NCBI GenBank assembly: GCA_002803225.1
Contig: NXFV01000689.1
Location: forward strand, 37,973-101,972
DNA: 64,000 nucleotides
DNA from: Gamarada debralockiae
Taxonomy: Eukaryota; Ascomycota; Leotiomycetes; Helotiales; Hyphodiscaceae
Direction of reading: 5' to 3'
In this document: piece by piece, positions 1-14,152 of the stretch
Numbering within the stretch: the stretch's first letter is position 1
Layout: the number at the start of each line of letters is the position of its first letter
The notes under the pieces: generated by a model
Told to the model about the DNA's origin: nothing
What the model saw: the letters and a program-made list of their open reading frames with translations, nothing else
The model's database searches: none
Translations under genes and position numbers: made by a program

Positions 1-2029
1 ATGAGGGAGAATTGAATTGGGTGAGATCGATCAGCCTTGAGCCAGAGCTGAATTTCCAGCCGCTTTAGGCTAGGTAAGCGACGCGCTAAAGAGACTACCA
101 AAACTTCCAAGCGATTGTTGTTCATGAGATTTTTCATCAAGGCTGGTGATGAACGATACACAGTATCAAAAATAATAGGAAGAGAATGAATGCTCCTTTG
201 GAGCCTGATCTCAAATGACAACTTCTGAAGCCTTCAAAATATTCTTATTATATATTTCCACCCTTCTATTTGCTCCCTATATTTTCATTATGTTTCTGGC
301 ATTCGCGGACAGCTCGTGCCCAAACAGTACTGTTCAGGTCATAACATGCAATCTGGATGCTTTGTCTGGCAGATGCCTCAACTGCATACTGTGACCTTGG
401 GCCTCGTTGTGTTCCATGTTTCGTTCACAAAAAGAGGAATCGGTCCTGCAGTGTCTTGACCATCGTATTTGGAACAACAGAACGGAGCCGCATGGCATGA
501 CCGATTTCCCTCCACCTCAACTCAAGATCACATGAACCCTTGTTTCTGTGTCTAACGGAGAGTGAAAGGAGACGAGAGCCAAGTTGCCTTGACGTGCATC
601 GGATACTCGAAAGCTTGTACGATAGCGTTTTCATCCCCCTCATAGAGGAGAGAAGATAGAATGAGTCGTTCAATCCCAATGAACCATTTCGAAGTGACAA
701 GGTATATCAAACAAGGGTATGAGATCCAGCGGGTGCCCATGCGCAGGTGGATGCAAATGGAAGTTTAGGTGAGAATGGTACAATCAGAACTTACTTGATC
801 GAAGGAGAGCCTGGCTGCGAGAAGAGTCGATTGCAAGTGGATTTTGGCTGGCACAATGATATGCAGAGGATCAGACAATATCATATGATTATTTATCCCA
901 TATGTTGATATTGGAGAGTCGGTTACCCTTGCCCTTCACGATACCCGCAGTCAAGCGAGGCCATTTGAGTGGGTGTGAGAAGCAGGAAGCGCCAAATGCG
1001 GGAGCTCCCAACTATTTTCCCACTGACAAGATTTAAGGTTACCTTCGACATATCAAGTCAATCAATCAATCTTCAGATAGGAATTACCGAAGGGTTACGA
1101 ACTACAGGTTGACTATGAGACGATGGCGAGTTGTACCAGATTGGCTTTGGGCTGAACGCATCCTCTTGCATTCAATTCGAATGACCATGTCTTTCCTTTC
1201 CTCTTCTTCATTTGAATTAAACGATTCAAGCACTACTCTTCCCTCCTCAATCCAGAGGATAGATTAACAAGAGTTTTTCGAAAATTCGCACCCTGATAGC
1301 ATACTCTTCCCTTCTGGATTGATATTTTACACCAGTATCCTTGACTGCGCTTACCTACTTACAGAACCAATTTAGCCTGTCCACAGGAACCCTCTTCAAA
1401 AGCGCTTCAATGAATCCAATTACAGATCGATCTGTTGACCAAAGTCTAATATTCCACGCTGTAGAACTATTCTAAGCATCTGACTCACCACTGACCACAC
1501 GGTTCCTGAATGCAGTGCCACACAAACTGCAAAGTAAGATGCGCCACGATCTGCCATGCATATTCATACGTCGAGAACCCCGACAACTCTCCCTTGTGCT
1601 GATATAGCCAAAGTCACAAACAGTTACGATAAGATGACCAAAAATCTCGTCAGAAAAAGGACAAAAAATATCACGTTTCTTGGGACGCGATACTTGAACC
1701 GGAAGTCGGCTCCTCCTTGCCCCCTTGATGATCAAGCTGGGGCTGGTAGCCTGCTCGTCATTTAACCAGCATATTTCCAGTTTCCTCACTCAGCCCCTCC
1801 TTCCTTCTCACATCTCCTCTGCAAAGCACTCAATTGACCCCTCCTCGCCATCCTCAAATCTATCGCATTCACGCGCCCAACCCACTCCCAAAAAGCAAGG
1901 TTTAAATCCACTTCTGGCATCTGCACGTCATCGGACCTGCGACAAACCCCCGACCTCCATTTTCTCAGCTTCTCCTCAGAAACGAAACTCAAATCCCCAC
2001 CTCAAAAATTCTCCCAAAATCTCTTCCTC
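1..2029. other. Intergenic, no supported gene
   Basis: Only short open frames without recognisable domains, codon regularity or splice-linked continuation are present on either strand. A pyrimidine-rich stretch at about 1780-2030 directly precedes the small ORF that starts at 2030 and could be its promoter or 5' leader. Nothing else is supported here. Confidence 0.5.
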
Positions 2030-2536
2030 ATGCCGTTGCGAGCCACAATGCGAGGAACCATCGAACCCACGAGCACAATGCTTAGCAAAAACAATCTCCT
2101 GCGCAGCAGCCAAACCCAGCCTGCACCAATCCGCCGCTCAGACTCGAGCCGCATCGAGACTTGGCGCGACGAAGTCAATTGCTACTGCAATGTCGGCAAT
2201 AGAACGACCACTCCCCCTCCAGACTTAAATATCAAAGAAAATACAGGCCGATTGTCGCGGGCTGCGAGTAAGGTGTTTAAGAGGAAGAGTACGATTAGTG
2301 AGAGCTTGCATAGTGGGAAGGAGGGCAGTGCTACGAAGATGTATGAGGGAAATACGGGGTTGGAGAGGAGGGGCGATGACTGGGAGGAGGGTGCGGGGGA
2401 GAGTATGTATCTGGGTAGTATGGGAAGTGCAGATGGGAGGTTGGATCGTGCGGAGCTGTTGCTGAATCGTGGGTGTGGGGATGGTGAGAAGAAGGTGCAG
2501 GATGAAGTTAAGGGGGTGCGCCAGGCGGCTACATGA
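2030..2536 (+). CDS. Hypothetical 168-aa basic protein
   Basis: Single uninterrupted frame of 168 residues. The N-terminal half is rich in Ser, Thr, Arg and Pro; the middle holds a basic RAASKVFKRKS stretch, and the C-terminal half is acidic and Gly-rich. There is no signal peptide, membrane segment or known domain. Other frames overlap the first part (one at 1725-2228), but this frame has the more protein-like composition in its second half. I do not recognise the family. It could be a lineage-specific disordered protein or a chance frame, since nothing outside the frame itself supports it. Confidence 0.4.
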   Translation: MPLRATMRGTIEPTSTMLSKNNLLRSSQTQPAPIRRSDSSRIETWRDEVNCYCNVGNRTTTPPPDLNIKENTGRLSRAASKVFKRKSTISESLHSGKEGSATKMYEGNTGLERRGDDWEEGAGESMYLGSMGSADGRLDRAELLLNRGCGDGEKKVQDEVKGVRQAAT

Positions 2537-3294
2537 GAGGTGATCTGAGTTGCAAGTCACCAGCTTCAGATTCGCGGCGGTTCGGATATTCGATGAGATG
2601 TAGAGGAAGTTGGGGCTCAGGCCGCGCCTGAGGAGGACGGCTATGAGGGTGGAATATCCAGGACGAGGGCAACGCCTACAAGAGCGTAATATCGGTATGT
2701 TCTTTGATGTATGTTTCAAGAATCCGGCTAATAAATTTCATAGGAAATCACAATTAAAGTGAGACATTTGTGTAGTGGGGTGCATTTGTAGACCTTTATA
2801 CTACTGAAGTGCAGTGCAAAAGGTGTGAGAGGCTATTCGCTATGATAACACAAGTGGAATGTCAGAAAACATCCACCATAGCGCAACGAAACGTGCATTG
2901 CAAATAGAGAGACTCAAGAGTACCCTTTGACGAATCCATCTCCCTAAGAAGCTACATGCCGTCGAGGCCCTTGTGTGAAATGCATTCCAAGTATCAATGA
3001 CGCCCGCTTCAGTGGCTTATTGAAGGCCCATCCGCTCGTCAATGACCGTGAAGAAATATCGCAGGCAAGAGAAAACAACGCAACCAGAAAGGAAATATGA
3101 TCATCAAGTAGACGCAGGATGGTGTATTCGCAAATAGCACGAATTCGCAAAGTCGCACTCGATCTGCTTTTCATATCAACTCCCATCCCCTACATATGCT
3201 GAGATCACCCAACAAGCCAGCCAGGTATATCAGCTACTCCAGCAAGATCAGAAAGTGTATGAAAAAGAGACGAGGAGAACCGAGAGTGAGAGAT
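2537..3294. other. Intergenic, 3' flank of 14-3-3 gene
   Basis: No supported gene. It lies between the end of the small ORF at 2536 and the stop codon of the 14-3-3 gene on the minus strand at 3295, so it holds the 3' flanks of both. Confidence 0.5.
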
Positions 3295-4538
3295 CTAAGA
3301 TTCAGTGGCGGGCGCAGCTTCTGTCTTTGGCTCCTCTGCCTTGGTCTCCTCAGCCTTATCGGTCTCCTTGGGTGCCTCAGCAGCAGCAGCGTCGGCCTCT
3401 CCGCTATCCGAAGAAGTCCAGAGGGTGAGGTTGTCGCGGAGCAGTTGCATGATGAGTGTGCTGTCACGGTAGGATTCCTCGGACAATGAGTCGAGCTCAG
3501 CAATGGCATCATCGAAAGCTTGCTTGGCAAGATGGCATGCACGGTCGGGGGAGTTCAAGATCTCGTAATAGAAAACAGAGAAGTTGAGGGCCAAGCCAAG
3601 GCGGATGGGGTGGGTTGGGGTGAGCTCGGTTTGGGCAACATCGGTAGCGTTCTGGAGAATAAAACGTCAGCAGCATTCGCCGGGAACCTGGATTCGACAC
3701 AAACCTTGTAGGCCTCATGGGCGGCAGTGGCAGCAACCTTGCGCTTCTCGCCGGAAGCAAACTCGGCCAAGTAGCGGTGATAATCACCCTTCCTGCATTG
3801 CGAGAACAGTGTTAATAGATGCGCAAATCGTTGTATGAGGTCGGGGAAAACAGCTTATCAGCGATAAGACGTACATCTTGTGGTAGAAGACCTTAGACTC
3901 GCCAGACTCGGCCTTTGGGATCAAGGACTCATCCAAGACATCGAGGACATCCTGGCAGACCTTCTCGAGTTCGGTCTCAATCTTTTGACGGTAGTTTCGG
4001 ATGGTCTCAACGTGCTTGTCGGTGCCCTTGGACTCCTCCTTCTGCTCAATTGAGGAGATAATGCGCCAGGAAGCACGTCTGGTACCGACGACGTTCTTGT
4101 AGGCAACAGATAGAAGGTTTCGCTCATCGACGGTAAGCTCTCCGCCCAACTGTATCATAGATGGTCAGTCGTGAACTTTCGCAGCCAATATTATCAGAAC
4201 CAGATATGTCCAACGCGTTGCGTACCTTGGCAACCTCTTTCATGTATGTAACCATCTCATCGTAACGCTCAGCCTGCTCGCAGAGCCGCGCGAGGAAGGT
4301 CTTGCTGTGTGGAAGTTAGCATAGAGAACGGATAGGCGCATGCGTCGCGAAAGTCGATTTGATCGTACCTTTCACGCTAGAAAGAATACAACGGTTAGCA
4401 ATGTTCTCATGAATGTTGATAAGCAAGAAGAGTGACGTTGGAAACGCGGTCGATAAGCGTCAAGCGGCAGGAGGGGGTTCAAATCAACACGGAAAGTGAC
4501 GTGGAGGGGAAGGGATTCAGACTTACCTCAGTAGTCAT
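3295..4538 (-). CDS. BMH1: 14-3-3 protein
   Basis: Phosphoserine/phosphothreonine-binding dimeric adaptor of the 14-3-3 family, acting in signalling and cell-cycle control. Six exons on the minus strand: 4538..4527, 4376..4369, 4304..4226, 4149..3875, 3792..3705, 3651..3295, giving 819 nt and 272 aa. Helix A reads [17 protein letters not shown]. The groove-forming helices follow, including [20 protein letters not shown] (groove Lys and Arg) and the family signature region [20 protein letters not shown]. The tail after [10 protein letters not shown] is Ala/Glu/Lys-rich and variable, as usual. Exon 2 is only 8 nt (CGTGAAAG), flanked by consensus TAG and GTACG; without it exons 1 and 3 are out of frame. 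Introns 1 and 2 are 150 and 64 nt. Family identity is certain and the micro-exon very likely. Confidence 0.95.
4369..4376 (-). other. 8-nt coding micro-exon of the 14-3-3 gene
   Basis: On the minus strand the sequence reads CTAG, then CGTGAAAG, then GTACGATC. The eight bases encode Arg-Glu plus two bases of a Ser codon completed by the next exon (AG|C). This restores the conserved N-terminal Glu-Arg-Glu-Ser-Lys-Thr-Phe of fungal 14-3-3 proteins. Joining exon 1 (MTTE) directly to exon 3 shifts the frame. Confidence 0.85.
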
Positions 4539-6115
4539 TCTTGCGGTTTGTTCGGGATCGTTTTTGGAGATGAAGAGTGGTAGATGGGGGAGGATTTCAG
4601 TTCGATGGGAGGCGTTGTTGTCAGAGGTGTTGTTCAAAGGTCTCGTGGTTGTACTCAAGTCCAAGTTTATGGGTCAGATATGTGACTGAGGCAGACGGCT
4701 CTTTCTTAAATAAGCGAGTCCGCAGATTGGTCTCAACAAACACAAGTGAATATGAGGTTGACAGCGGGAGATGCCACGAACTGCGAGGTGAATCTATATA
4801 ACTTCTATTCACTAAGTATCCGAGTCGAAAACTGAGAATGTTCTCTCATTACTAGGCTCGTGGCTCAACAACCAGGACAACAACGCATCTCGATCCAAAA
4901 GGTCACATTTGAGGCTTTAAAATGGATTGTTATGATGTATTTACAATGTCACGTCATTTGACTGGAAGCCTGAAATGGATCACTGTCCCTCGAATGATCC
5001 CTCTGTTGCGTGTGAATGGACAGTGAATCACAAAACAACACTCCCCTTATCATATTTGATCTGCCTTGTGGTTCGCAAGGATTCATTTCGTGGCATGTGC
5101 TGGCAGAAGGGTGGCCAACCAATGACATGTGAATGTGATTTGCCCAACGAGTGCAGAGGGGGACTTGGTTGTTGTGTAACGAAGGCGGCGAAAGAGCCGG
5201 GCCGTCCAAGAAAGTTGGCGGCAAACTTCCACTGCCACAAATCCGATCAAACAGTAGAGGGATCATTGATTAGCCCAGAATCAGCCCAGATCTTATAGGG
5301 AGTGTTAGTACAGTATCAACGTGCCAAAGCTCGCTACAGCCCCTGACCCTCTCCCTAGATTCAAGTATCAGTACGCCTTCTTATTGTTTAGGACTGAGGA
5401 GGGCACGATCGAAGAGCCAGTGAGGGGCCTTTGATCAAGCCAATGTTGCACAAGAATTCAAGATGTTGTCCCTGATACGCATCCATTGCAAAGCTGTATG
5501 CAGTAAGAGCCTTCATCGTCCGTACCTGCTTATTTCTGGTACTACTCATGCAATATCTGAGTCTGATTCGGAGAAATACCCTTTGTTTTGGAACTTTGGG
5601 CTGATCTGAAGCTTTCTGGTTGGCTGGTGTTATGGGGACCCATCCCGGAGAGCTATCCCACCACGAGATGGGAATCTGGGGTAGCATCACTGCTCAAGGC
5701 ATGTCGACACCGTGCTCTCTCCAGACGCTTTGAAAAAGACAAACTTCTAATCGAATCCAATCAAAAAGAAGTTCGAGAGGCGTGACTGGGGCCGCTTATG
5801 TAACCCAATGCGTTTCTGCCCCTTGGCGGAGGCTGGAAAAAGGTTGGGCGAATCATAGGTGGAGAGCTACGAATAGAAGACACCCTGTCCAAAGTGGGAG
5901 GAGGCACCTTTATCACTTACCAAGCAGTAACTTCCTAGATAAAAACTCTAGATTCTCTTGAGGATTTCTTCCTCTTCTCTCTTCCACCCTCAAACAAATT
6001 GCCACTTCTTTTACGACGTTCTCCTGCAAGGATCGTTTCTGCCTTAAATGATCTGTCCAGATTAAATCTGTGGCCGTCAACTATACAGTCCCACCTCAAA
6101 TTGCCCCACAGCAAA
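4539..6115. other. Divergent promoter region of 14-3-3 and SERCA genes
   Basis: About 1.6 kb between the 14-3-3 start (minus strand) and the calcium-ATPase start (plus strand). Short open frames on both strands have no coherent protein features. The last 200 nt before 6116 are pyrimidine-rich on the plus strand (CTTCCTCTTCTCTCTTCCACC), typical of a fungal core promoter and 5' leader. Confidence 0.5.
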
Positions 6116-9278
<3,163 letters not shown>

Positions 9279-10322
9279 GTCGTTGGAAAGGAGAACCTTA
9301 AAGGTGTACATTAGTAGACAAGTAGATACTAGATCCGCATAAATGTGCTTTACCTAGCCTCAAAGCAAAAGAAATTGCACAGTCAGCCGAGCCATCTCAT
9401 TGATTGTGCCATATGCTGTCCTTGCCATCTGTTTCTCCATGACGTATAGAGATAGTTGAGGCCGAAGTTCTTAAATTGGTCGTAATACAATCTAAACCTT
9501 CAAAGCTGTACGCCCATTGCCGCAGCATTACAAGTGAGCTAATCCCGTTGTTAGTTGCCCACTGCCGATCATTAGTCGCCTTTTTCGTTGTCGAACAGCC
9601 TTCTCACTGTGTGTATGTTTGCATCGTACCACTTTAACAAGACTCCTTTCACATTCTCACCATCATCCTCATTTCGATGGCCAAATCCATCAGCAGCTCT
9701 CCCCAACACGAATAGTCCGAGTAGAAAGTGTTGATTGTGCCCCTCGTTATATCAATTGAGTAATCCTTCGGAATCCGCCATCTCCATCGCACCACACAGA
9801 AAAATTTATGCTTGCTCCAAATCCGCTTCCTGTGTCTTGGTTGCTGTACAATACGTTGCTAGCAGATATGGTCATGTAGTAGAGGAAGACCTGGCTATTT
9901 ACAATCTGATCAACAATCTCGCTGAGCTCATGCTCTCAGGCCACATTTGGGGGCAGGGAAATGTTGTCACTACGACCGTTGAGACGCCGAGAGCGTGCAG
10001 AGGCTTGAGTTAAAAAACAAAGCTAGATAGCAGTCATCTTGACTGCCAATTTCCTTTATGAGAGTGGAAGGAATATATCGACATTCACCATCGGATACTT
10101 CTTGCTGTGGACAGAGCAGTTAAATGCACTATCCTAGGTGGTTGATTTTGCTGTTTTGAGAGAATAAGGATACTTTGGGATACTTGCAACTGCATTTGTA
10201 ATATCATGTCGTGTCCGTTTTGCCATCAAGCTTTATGCCAGATCTATTGGTACACAAGATGGGGCTGCCTCCACACATCTCAGCTCTATCTCGAATCCCA
10301 TGCCCTCTCCACCAATAACTCT
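9279..10322. other. Intergenic, 3' flanks of SERCA and PUP3
   Basis: Convergent 3' regions of about 1 kb. A 92-codon frame on the plus strand (9735-10013) has no known domain and no gene-like context. I see no RNA gene or repeat. Confidence 0.5.
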
Positions 10323-11116
10323 CTAATCTTGTCTGCCCTTCAGTAATCGCTTCGTGACCTTGTCCTTCTCGATGATGTATACGTGTGCTCCCCATCCTGA
10401 CAACGCATCTCTGTCCACCGCATTCAGTAACGCCTGTGATATGGTCTCGAAAAGGTCTTCTGGTGCCTGCAACTCACACATTAGCATCTCCCATAACACG
10501 TAATCAGCACAGAGGAGAGAAAATACCAAATCCGGCTCCCACAGTCCCTCACAAGTACCAAACAACTGATCACTCGCCGTCCCAGACACAATAAAATCCT
10601 TCGCAAAATCAATGCACCCAATACTATCGAACCCACAAATAAACGGCTTGCCAGTCTTCTGATCAATCCCCGCAACCACCGGGCTCACAAAGAAAGGACC
10701 GAACCGTCTTTCATACAATGTGGAGGAGACGAGATTGGCCATGGTGGAAGGCGAGATGTTGCGTTCCTCGCGGAGACGGTACATGTTGACTTTATAGCGG
10801 AAGAGATCGGAGACGGTGTTTACGTCTGTGGCGAGGCCCGTGAGACCCAGGTAGACGTCGCCGTAGGAGAAGATTTTGGGGAAGTTGTTGGAGACGGTGA
10901 GGGATTGGAGACCAAGGCGAAGGTCGCAGGCTATGGCGACGCAGTCTTTGCCTACCATTGCTACGCAGGCGCCGCCATCTGAAGGCAAGGTTAGAATGAT
11001 GCATGGAGGGCGGTAGGGAGGGTAAGATTCGTACTGATGGAGAATGGGGAGCTCTGGAGATGGAAGGGTTAGCTGGCTGGCATTCTGGTTGTTGAAGGGC
11101 AGGGAATGATTACCAT
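10323..11116 (-). CDS. PUP3: 20S proteasome subunit beta-3
   Basis: Non-catalytic beta-3 subunit of the 20S proteasome core. Four exons on the minus strand: 11116..11114, 11053..11035, 10978..10527, 10466..10323, giving 618 nt and 205 aa, the same length as yeast Pup3. Visible features are the NGGACVAMVGKDCVAIACDL N-terminus, SLYERRFGPFFV-like (here TLYERRFGPFFVSPVVAG) and SGTASDQLFG, followed by ETISQALLNAVDRDALSGWG. The first exon is only the start ATG, followed by GTAATC. Exon 2 is 19 nt and supplies Ser-Ser-Pro-Phe-Ser-Ile, matching the short family N-terminus. The last intron is 60 nt and stays in frame if retained, inserting 20 residues between WEPDL and APEDLF. No other ATG can start this frame with the conserved N-terminus. 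Confidence 0.95.
11114..11116 (-). other. ATG-only first coding exon of PUP3
   Basis: The minus strand reads CACA-ATG-GTAATC: a start codon immediately followed by a donor. The next exon (11053..11035) opens with AGC TCC CCA after a CCAG acceptor. The spliced N-terminus Met-Ser-Ser-Pro-Phe-Ser-Ile-Asn-Gly-Gly aligns without gaps to the known family start. Neither later exon contains an in-frame ATG upstream of the conserved domain. Confidence 0.8.
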
Positions 11117-11684
11117 TGTGATGGATTTCGGATTGAGGTAGAGATCTTGAGAGGGAATGGAAGATTCCGAGAGCTCTTTTAGATATTCAAAGAGCTTCGC
11201 AGATGATTGTGTCGTGAAGATGAAGTGTTTGATACTCTGAGAAGGTCACGATGCAAGGTAGACACGGCTGTCGCGTCCGCCTCAGAAGCTCAAGGTGGTC
11301 TGTGCTTCGAATTATGTCAGGCACCGAATGGATGCGCAAGATCGACAATTCAATATACACTTTTGCGCGCCATCATAAGAGGAATCCAGAATTTCGTTCG
11401 ATTCCTACTTGCATAGACCAGAAGTTTGATTTCTTAGAAGCGTGCTTTGGACTGGAACGCTCATATTCTTCAAGCATTTGCCATCCTTTCTTTCCTCAAC
11501 TTCAACACCCCGCCACACCCTCTCTTCCTTACAAATTCCAACGAAGCAGACAGAAGTTGGAAGTCAAGCACCACCACGTTTGAAGTTAAAAACTTCTGCG
11601 GACCCGAGACCTCACTCTTTACTATCTGGAGGAGATACCTCTAGCTCAAAAAGCCAAACCGACTGAAGACGTTCTGCGCCCCCC
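11117..11684. promoter_or_regulatory. Shared divergent promoter, PUP3 / UBX-domain gene
   Basis: 568 nt separate the PUP3 start (minus) from the start of the TUG/UBX gene (plus). Short open frames inside have no protein-like features. I searched by eye for a yeast-type proteasome box (GGTGGCAAA) and did not see an exact copy. Pyrimidine-rich stretches near 11480-11530 on the plus strand look like the leader of the UBX gene. Confidence 0.55.
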
Positions 11685-13234
11685 ATGGCAGCCCACGTCG
11701 TGGTCGTTGACAGCAGCTTTCGAAACGCCAAGGTCAAAGTTACGCCAGCGACTTATATGGCAGATGTACTTGCGGATGCCTGCAAGAAGTTTAATTTCAA
11801 CTCTAGCAACTATGGCCTCAAGTAAGCTTCTAGCGCCTATTGGAAAACATGTCTAACAGCTGCAGGAACAAAACCAAACCCATAGATCTCTCCCTGACCT
11901 TTCGGCAAACAGGCCTCTCTTCCGGCGCGAAGCTCGAGCTCGTCGTTGGTTCCAAGTCACCCTCCGTTGTCTCGGTCGCTTTACAAATACCTGATCCCTC
12001 AGGTCCGGGCAGGAGATTGACGGATAAAGTGCCAAGTGATACAACCATGTGGCGGATATTACGAAAGTTCGAGGGGAGCGAAGGAAGCAATTTGAATTTC
12101 ACTGGCCGAGGAGTTGCGGAGGTTGCGAATGGAGCCTCTGGAGCTGGACGGATCGTTTATGAGATGCCAACTCTGAATGTTGTTGGTCGAGAGCTGTCAA
12201 CATTTGGGGACTTGCAGAAGACACTCGCACAAATTGGCATAAATGGCGGAAGTGTTCTGATCAAGTTGAACTTCAAGAAGACAGAGCAACCTCTTGAGGA
12301 AGCTATGGCCGAGATTGGACAATACTTCAAGGAAGAGGAGAAGGTTGCGTCTGCTGGTACAAGCTCGGAAGGGGCCCCTGCAGCAGGAGTCACGGAAGCA
12401 ATTGCGAGAATGTCTTCCGCAGAACCTTCAGGAGAGGATACTGATATGAAGGATCAATCCGCCGACTCTGGAGTTGCGGGAGAATCTTCATCACTGGTCA
12501 CACCATCAAAGCGTCCTACACCAGTAACACCAGAGGAGGGTGTTCTTGGACCCGACCAGCGCCCTATTTCCGTCTATGCGGCTCCTTCGTCAGACGTCCC
12601 CAAAGCCGCTCTTCAACCCCACAATGAAGACGACTATGAACCCACCGTCGCCCACGCCAAGCTTCACCAGTCAAGACTCCTTAATGAGTCTCAAAACAAA
12701 CGACTGTTATCTGACGCTGAGGCTGAGCAGGTTGAGAAGGACAAAGCGGCAAGACTGTCATCTATGAAGAAAGTCTCAATCAAGCTCCGATTCCCGGATC
12801 AGAGTACCCTCATCGCTCCTTTCAGTGCAGATGAGACAGCTGCAGAGCTCTACGACTGGGTTTCGAAGGTGATTGTAGCTGAAGACCAACCTTTCAAGTT
12901 GGTTTGGAGCGACAGAGGACCCAAGACGGTTCCGAAAGATGAGAAGAACTCGAAGAAGAAGCTAATTAAAGACCTGGGCTTGGAGGGAAGGGTAGTGGTT
13001 AATCTCGTTTGGGAGGATGGTGCGAGTGAGAGTGCACGAATTGCGCCAACTCTGAAAGAGAAGTATGCCGAGAAGGCACAACAGGTCACCGTCCCTGAGG
13101 TTGCAGCAGTGGAGACGAAGGATGAAGAAGCACCGTCGACTGTTGACAAAGGAAAGGGAAAGGAGAATTCTGATGGGGGAGCTGTTAAGGGCAAAGGGAT
13201 GCCCAAGTGGTTGAAAGGATTCTCGAAGAAATGA
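11685..13234 (+). CDS. UBX4: TUG/ASPL-like UBX-domain protein, Cdc48 cofactor
   Basis: Two exons, 11685..11821 and 11866..13234, giving 1506 nt and 501 aa. The N-terminus (about residues 3-75, AHVVVVDSSFRNAKVKVTP...) is the TUG ubiquitin-like domain that is diagnostic for this family. A second beta-grasp-like region follows (about 80-160), then a Ser/Thr/Pro/acidic linker. The UBX domain lies at about residues 365-450 (KLRFPDQSTLIAPFSADETA ... LVWSDRGP ... LEGRVVVNLVWED). The Lys/Gly-rich tail ends in WLKGFSKK. The family (yeast Ubx4, mammalian TUG/ASPSCR1) binds Cdc48/p97 and acts in ubiquitin-dependent extraction and membrane-trafficking steps. It is head-to-head with a proteasome subunit gene, which fits a shared protein-quality-control role. 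The first intron is 44 nt. Confidence 0.9.
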
Positions 13235-13612
13235 GTAGATTACTTGGTGTTTGACGAAGCATGACATGGAGTTTCAGATGGCTTTGGTGGTGGTATGAGT
13301 ATTGTTCGGCATTTGCAGGTACGGACGGGTATCATAGCGAGGAGTTCTGCTATGGCTTTGGCATTCATTGGTAGAATCACTATTATTTGAGACTGTTATC
13401 ACCACGGCGTAGAAATCAATCACAGTTAAAAGCAACATTCCAAAATATGATCTTGAAGTTGTTCATTGTCTCGACGCATTCCCAAGCAGATGTCGCTAGC
13501 TATCATGAGGCTAGCATCCCAAAGGTATCATCCATGAAAATCCTTCCATTTTGATTCATGTACAACTCCATCTTCCCATCCATGCAGAGGTACCGAAAGG
13601 AATGCGAAACGC
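13235..13612. other. Convergent 3' region, UBX gene / eL36
   Basis: 378 nt between the stop codons of two convergent genes. No feature beyond the presumed 3' UTRs. Confidence 0.5.
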
Positions 13613-14152
13613 TTAGTGACCGGCACGTCTCGACTCGGCAATGACACGCTGCAACTCGTCGACCTTCGCCTTGGCGCGACCGAAAGTACCGAGCTATTTC
13701 ACCCATTGTCAGTCCTCAAGTCTTCATGCGATGGGTGGAGGGCCAGGAACATACCCTCTTCTTCGCCAGCTTACGGGCACGCTTATCCTTGGAGTTTCGG
13801 AGGAGTTCGATAACACGACGCTCGTATGGTGCAAGACTATTCAATCCAAATGTTAGCCCCAATCTCTCCATTAACCAACTCCTCTCCCTCAGAGCGACGT
13901 ACCCAGAAACCTCCTTAACGATCTCCCTAACAAATTGAGTGCGCTTGCTCAAGTGGCCCTTAGTTCTGCTGACTCGTGGCTTGACGACTCTGGCCTCGGT
14001 TTTCTATATGGATGAAGAGATTGCGTTAGCCCGTTGAGTCCATCTTCAGAAATGAGAAGATCCTCCAAGAGGTGAGACGGGCTGGGGGTTCATACGTGAC
14101 CCTTGTTAAGACCGACGGTCAGGCCGGTGCGTTCCTTGCGTTCTGCTGCCAT
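13613..14152 (-). CDS. RPL36: 60S ribosomal protein eL36
   Basis: Cytosolic large-subunit ribosomal protein. Four exons on the minus strand: 14152..14096, 14003..13903, 13836..13755, 13693..13613, giving 321 nt and 106 aa, the family length. Visible conserved blocks are [51 protein letters not shown] and the C-terminal [11 protein letters not shown]. Three introns in a 106-codon gene are common for ribosomal protein genes in filamentous fungi. The protein is small and strongly basic. All splice sites are consensus. Confidence 0.97.

Noticed and set aside
425..740. Two overlapping minus-strand ORFs
   Set aside because: Overlap each other in different frames, have no domain or splice support and are in AT-rich intergenic DNA.
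9735..10013. 92-codon ORF downstream of the SERCA gene
   Set aside because: No recognisable feature; lies between convergent 3' ends and has mixed composition.
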